Assembly (NCBI RefSeq): GCF_002355655.1
Contig: NZ_AP017569.1
Coordinates: 1,054,001-1,118,000, forward strand
DNA length: 64,000 nucleotides
From: Halorubrum trapanicum
Lineage (GTDB): Archaea; Halobacteriota; Halobacteria; Halobacteriales; Haloferacaceae
Direction: 5' to 3'
Part shown: one piece after another, positions 62,179 through 64,000 of the stretch
Position numbering within the stretch: the first letter of the stretch is position 1
Layout of the letters: each line of letters starts with the position of its first letter
Made by a program: the position numbers and the translations under genes
The notes under the pieces: model-generated
Databases searched by the model: none
What the model was told of the DNA's origin: nothing
What the model saw: only the letters and a program-made list of their open reading frames with translations

Positions 62179-63594
62179 ATGTCTGACACCGATCTCGTAA
62201 TCATCGGCGGGGGGATAAGCGGGGCGTCGCTTCTGTACACGGTCGCGAAGTTCACCGACGTCGACGACGTCACGCTGATCGAGAAGGAACGGGAGATCGC
62301 CGCGATCAACTCCCACCGGACGAACAACTCCCAGACGCTCCACTTCGGGGACATCGAGACGAACTACACCCTGGAGAAGGCGGAGGAGGTCAAGGAGGGA
62401 GCCGAGCTGCTCGCGGGCTACCTCGAGGGGTCGGACCCCGACCGCGAGATGCACAGCAAGCGGAGCAAGATGGTCCTCGGCGTCGGCGACGAGGAGGTCG
62501 CCAAGTTAGAGGAGCGCTACCGCGAGAACGGGTTCGGCGACCTGTTCCCGAAGCTGCGCGAGATCGGCCGCGAGGAGATCGCCGAGCTGGAGCCGAAGGT
62601 CGTCGAGGGGCGCGACCCCGACACGGATCTGAAGGCGCTCCAGACGCCCGACGGCTACGTCGTCGACTACGGCGCGGTCGCGGAGTCGTTCGTCGACGCG
62701 GCCCGCGAGGAGGACGGCGTCTCCGTCCACCTCGGAACGACGGTGACGAACGTCGACGAGCGGGGCGACGGGTTCACGGTCGACACCGACGACGGCGAGT
62801 TCGACGCCGAGGCGGTCGTCGTCGCGGCCGGGTCGCACAGCCTCCAGTTCGCCAAGGAGATGGGGTACGGCGAGGGGATGTCGCTGTTGCCGGTGGCGGG
62901 GAGCTTCTTCCTCGCGGACGACCTGCTGAACGGGAAGGTGTACACGCTCCAGATGAAGAAGCTCCCGTTCGCGGCGGTCCACGGCGACGCCGACGTCCAC
63001 GACGGGAGCGTCACCCGGTTCGGGCCGACCGCGAAGCTCGTGCCCGCGCTCGAACGCGGCCACCTCTCGACGGTGAGCGACTTCGTCGACGTGTTCGGGT
63101 TCAACCCGGACTCCGTGCTGAGCTACGTCAACATCCTCTCGGACAAGATCCTCTTCCCGTACGTCGTGCGCAACCTCGTGTACGACATCCCCGCGGTCGG
63201 GAAGCGCGCGTTCCTCCCGAACGTCCAGAAGGTCGTGCCGAGCGTCGACGTCGACGACATCGACCGCGCGAAGGGGTACGGCGGCGTGCGGCCCCAGATC
63301 GTCGACACCGAGAACAAGGAGCTGGACATGGGCGAGGCGAAGATCGTCGAGGACGGAATCCTGTTCAACATCACGCCCTCGCCCGGCGCGTCGACCGCAC
63401 TGAAGAACGCGATGCGGGACGTCGACACCGTCCTCGGCTTCTTCGACGAGGAACACGAGTTCGACGAGGACGCCTTCCGCGACGCGACCATCGAGAACTT
63501 CCCGCGGGCCGACGACGAGGCGGAAGCGGACGACGAGGCGGAAGCGGACGACGAGGCGGACGAGGAGGAAGTCGCGGCCGAGGCCGACGACTGA
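62179..63594 (+). CDS. mqo: FAD-dependent oxidoreductase, malate:quinone oxidoreductase-like
   Basis: A 471-residue flavoenzyme. The FAD loop is VIIGGGISGASLLYTVAK (residues 7-24), followed by AAINSHRTNNSQTLHFGDIE, then TNYTLEKA, a pattern matching malate:quinone oxidoreductases, and GAVAESFVDAAREED, AVVVAAGSHSLQFAKEMGY. It has a C-terminal NITPSPGASTALKNAMRDV. The last 30 residues are an acidic repeat (DDEAEA) without function in the fold. It would oxidise malate and reduce quinone at the membrane. A related 2-hydroxyacid dehydrogenase is possible. Confidence 0.85.
   Translation: MSDTDLVIIGGGISGASLLYTVAKFTDVDDVTLIEKEREIAAINSHRTNNSQTLHFGDIETNYTLEKAEEVKEGAELLAGYLEGSDPDREMHSKRSKMVLGVGDEEVAKLEERYRENGFGDLFPKLREIGREEIAELEPKVVEGRDPDTDLKALQTPDGYVVDYGAVAESFVDAAREEDGVSVHLGTTVTNVDERGDGFTVDTDDGEFDAEAVVVAAGSHSLQFAKEMGYGEGMSLLPVAGSFFLADDLLNGKVYTLQMKKLPFAAVHGDADVHDGSVTRFGPTAKLVPALERGHLSTVSDFVDVFGFNPDSVLSYVNILSDKILFPYVVRNLVYDIPAVGKRAFLPNVQKVVPSVDVDDIDRAKGYGGVRPQIVDTENKELDMGEAKIVEDGILFNITPSPGASTALKNAMRDVDTVLGFFDEEHEFDEDAFRDATIENFPRADDEAEADDEAEADDEADEEEVAAEADD
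63511..63558 (+). repeat. 18-bp tandem repeat in mqo-like C-terminus
   Basis: GACGACGAGGCGGAAGCG repeated two and two-thirds times, encoding (DDEAEA)x2 plus DDEA. It extends the acidic tail of the flavoenzyme without changing frame. Confidence 0.85.
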
Positions 63595-63639
63595 TCCGAC
63601 CGTCGGCCAGTTCCGCGGCTGACGGCCTCGAAGGCCGAC

Positions 63640-64000
63640 CTAAGCGCGCGTCTTCTCCGCGACCTCCCGCTCGAACGCCTCCCGCAGCACGCGGATCGCC
63701 CGGCGCTTCGTCCCGTCGGGGACGAAGACGAACGGGATCGGCACGTCGAACGCGCGGTCGCCGTACAGCCCCCAGTCGGCGACCGACCGCGTCGTGCCGC
63801 CGTACGCGATTGGGATGTCCTCTAGCTCGTCGGGGTCGTAGGCGGGGACGTACGAGCGGTCGATCCACACCTCGTGGACCGGCACGTCGAGGGCGTCGGC
63901 GAGGAGCCGCTCCAAGCGGTCGTCGCCGGCGGTGAGCCAGTCGGTGAACTCGTCGAGCGGGTCGCCGTCCACGCCGAGGTCGTCGTCGAGGTCGCCGCCG
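63640..64000 (-). CDS. conserved haloarchaeal protein, 5' end outside window
   Basis: At least 119 residues are visible and the frame is still open at the right edge, so the true start is beyond it. A GTG at 63972 (VDGDPLDEFTDWLTAGD) could be an internal start. The sequence DVPVHEVWIDRSYVPAYDPD, IAYGGTTRSVADWGLYGDRA and VPIPFVFVPDGTKRRAIRVL is alpha/beta and soluble. I do not recognise the family. Confidence 0.65.
   Translation of the reverse strand, partial: GGDLDDDLGVDGDPLDEFTDWLTAGDDRLERLLADALDVPVHEVWIDRSYVPAYDPDELEDIPIAYGGTTRSVADWGLYGDRAFDVPIPFVFVPDGTKRRAIRVLREAFEREVAEKTRA

Noticed and set aside
63511-63558. DDEAEA repeat as a signalling or phase-variation device
   Set aside because: Short acidic tail repeats are common in haloarchaeal proteins and need no special explanation.
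1-64000. rRNA genes, replication origin, prophage or plasmid backbone
   Set aside because: No rRNA, Orc1/Cdc6, integrase or capsid genes are visible anywhere in the window.

Overview
The window is from a haloarchaeon, most like Halorubrum or a close relative. The DNA is GC-rich, the proteins are strongly acidic, many genes look leaderless (TATA-like box about 25 nt before the start codon), and the content is archaeal or haloarchaeal: RIO2 kinase, SRP54, pantoate kinase, PolX with PHP domain, intron-bearing tRNA-Gln, DICT and TRASH proteins, actin homologue.

Layout. 1-6.8 kb is an iron/siderophore uptake locus: two lipoprotein binding proteins, one FecCD permease, one ATPase and two FAD oxidoreductases placed between the transport genes. 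It carries 6-4-6 palindromes TTTAGG-N4-CCTAAA at both promoters. The same palindrome recurs 44 kb away in front of an orphan PotA/FbpC-type ATPase (50.98 kb). 7-15.6 kb is a RIO2 kinase followed by a more AT-rich island: a frameshifted IS4-type transposase, a zinc-finger protein, an ABC-2 exporter and a Fic protein. 15.7-31 kb is mostly housekeeping: lipoate ligase-like protein, endonuclease IV, methyltransferase, PolX, MFS transporter, SRP54, DICT protein, pantoate kinase, and an operon of a FlaD/E-domain protein with a salactin-like actin. 31-34.7 kb has an arsenate reductase-like phosphatase, tRNA-Gln(TTG) with a 78-nt intron, a tRNA-like duplicate, and a TRASH regulator facing a copper chaperone. 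34.7-43 kb is a surface-protein cluster: an ER-type (Ser-His) signal peptidase, a DUF5305 protein, a rhomboid, and DUF1102-like secreted proteins with SipW-like signal peptides. 43-44.8 kb holds intact and decayed toxin-antitoxin genes. 44.8-49.4 kb is a lactate locus (LctP, LutC, fused LutB-LutA). 49.5-64 kb contains PurL, a PAS histidine kinase with an in-frame 15-bp repeat, an MBL hydrolase, a DUF4129/DUF7269/DUF58/DUF7519 operon without MoxR, a phosphoribosyltransferase, an HD nucleotidase and a malate:quinone oxidoreductase-like enzyme.

The most striking signal is non-coding. Five copies of a large dispersed element (19.0, 23.8, 26.3, 30.9 and 53.4 kb) share a core of about 250-390 bp. 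The helices of the core keep their pairing while their sequence changes between copies, and the core contains an almost invariant CTCAAAGGGGCAG box. Every core is followed on the same side by a tail of units of about 57 bp, each ending in a TTTATAA box. This looks like a structured RNA or a non-autonomous mobile element that I do not recognise from any named family.
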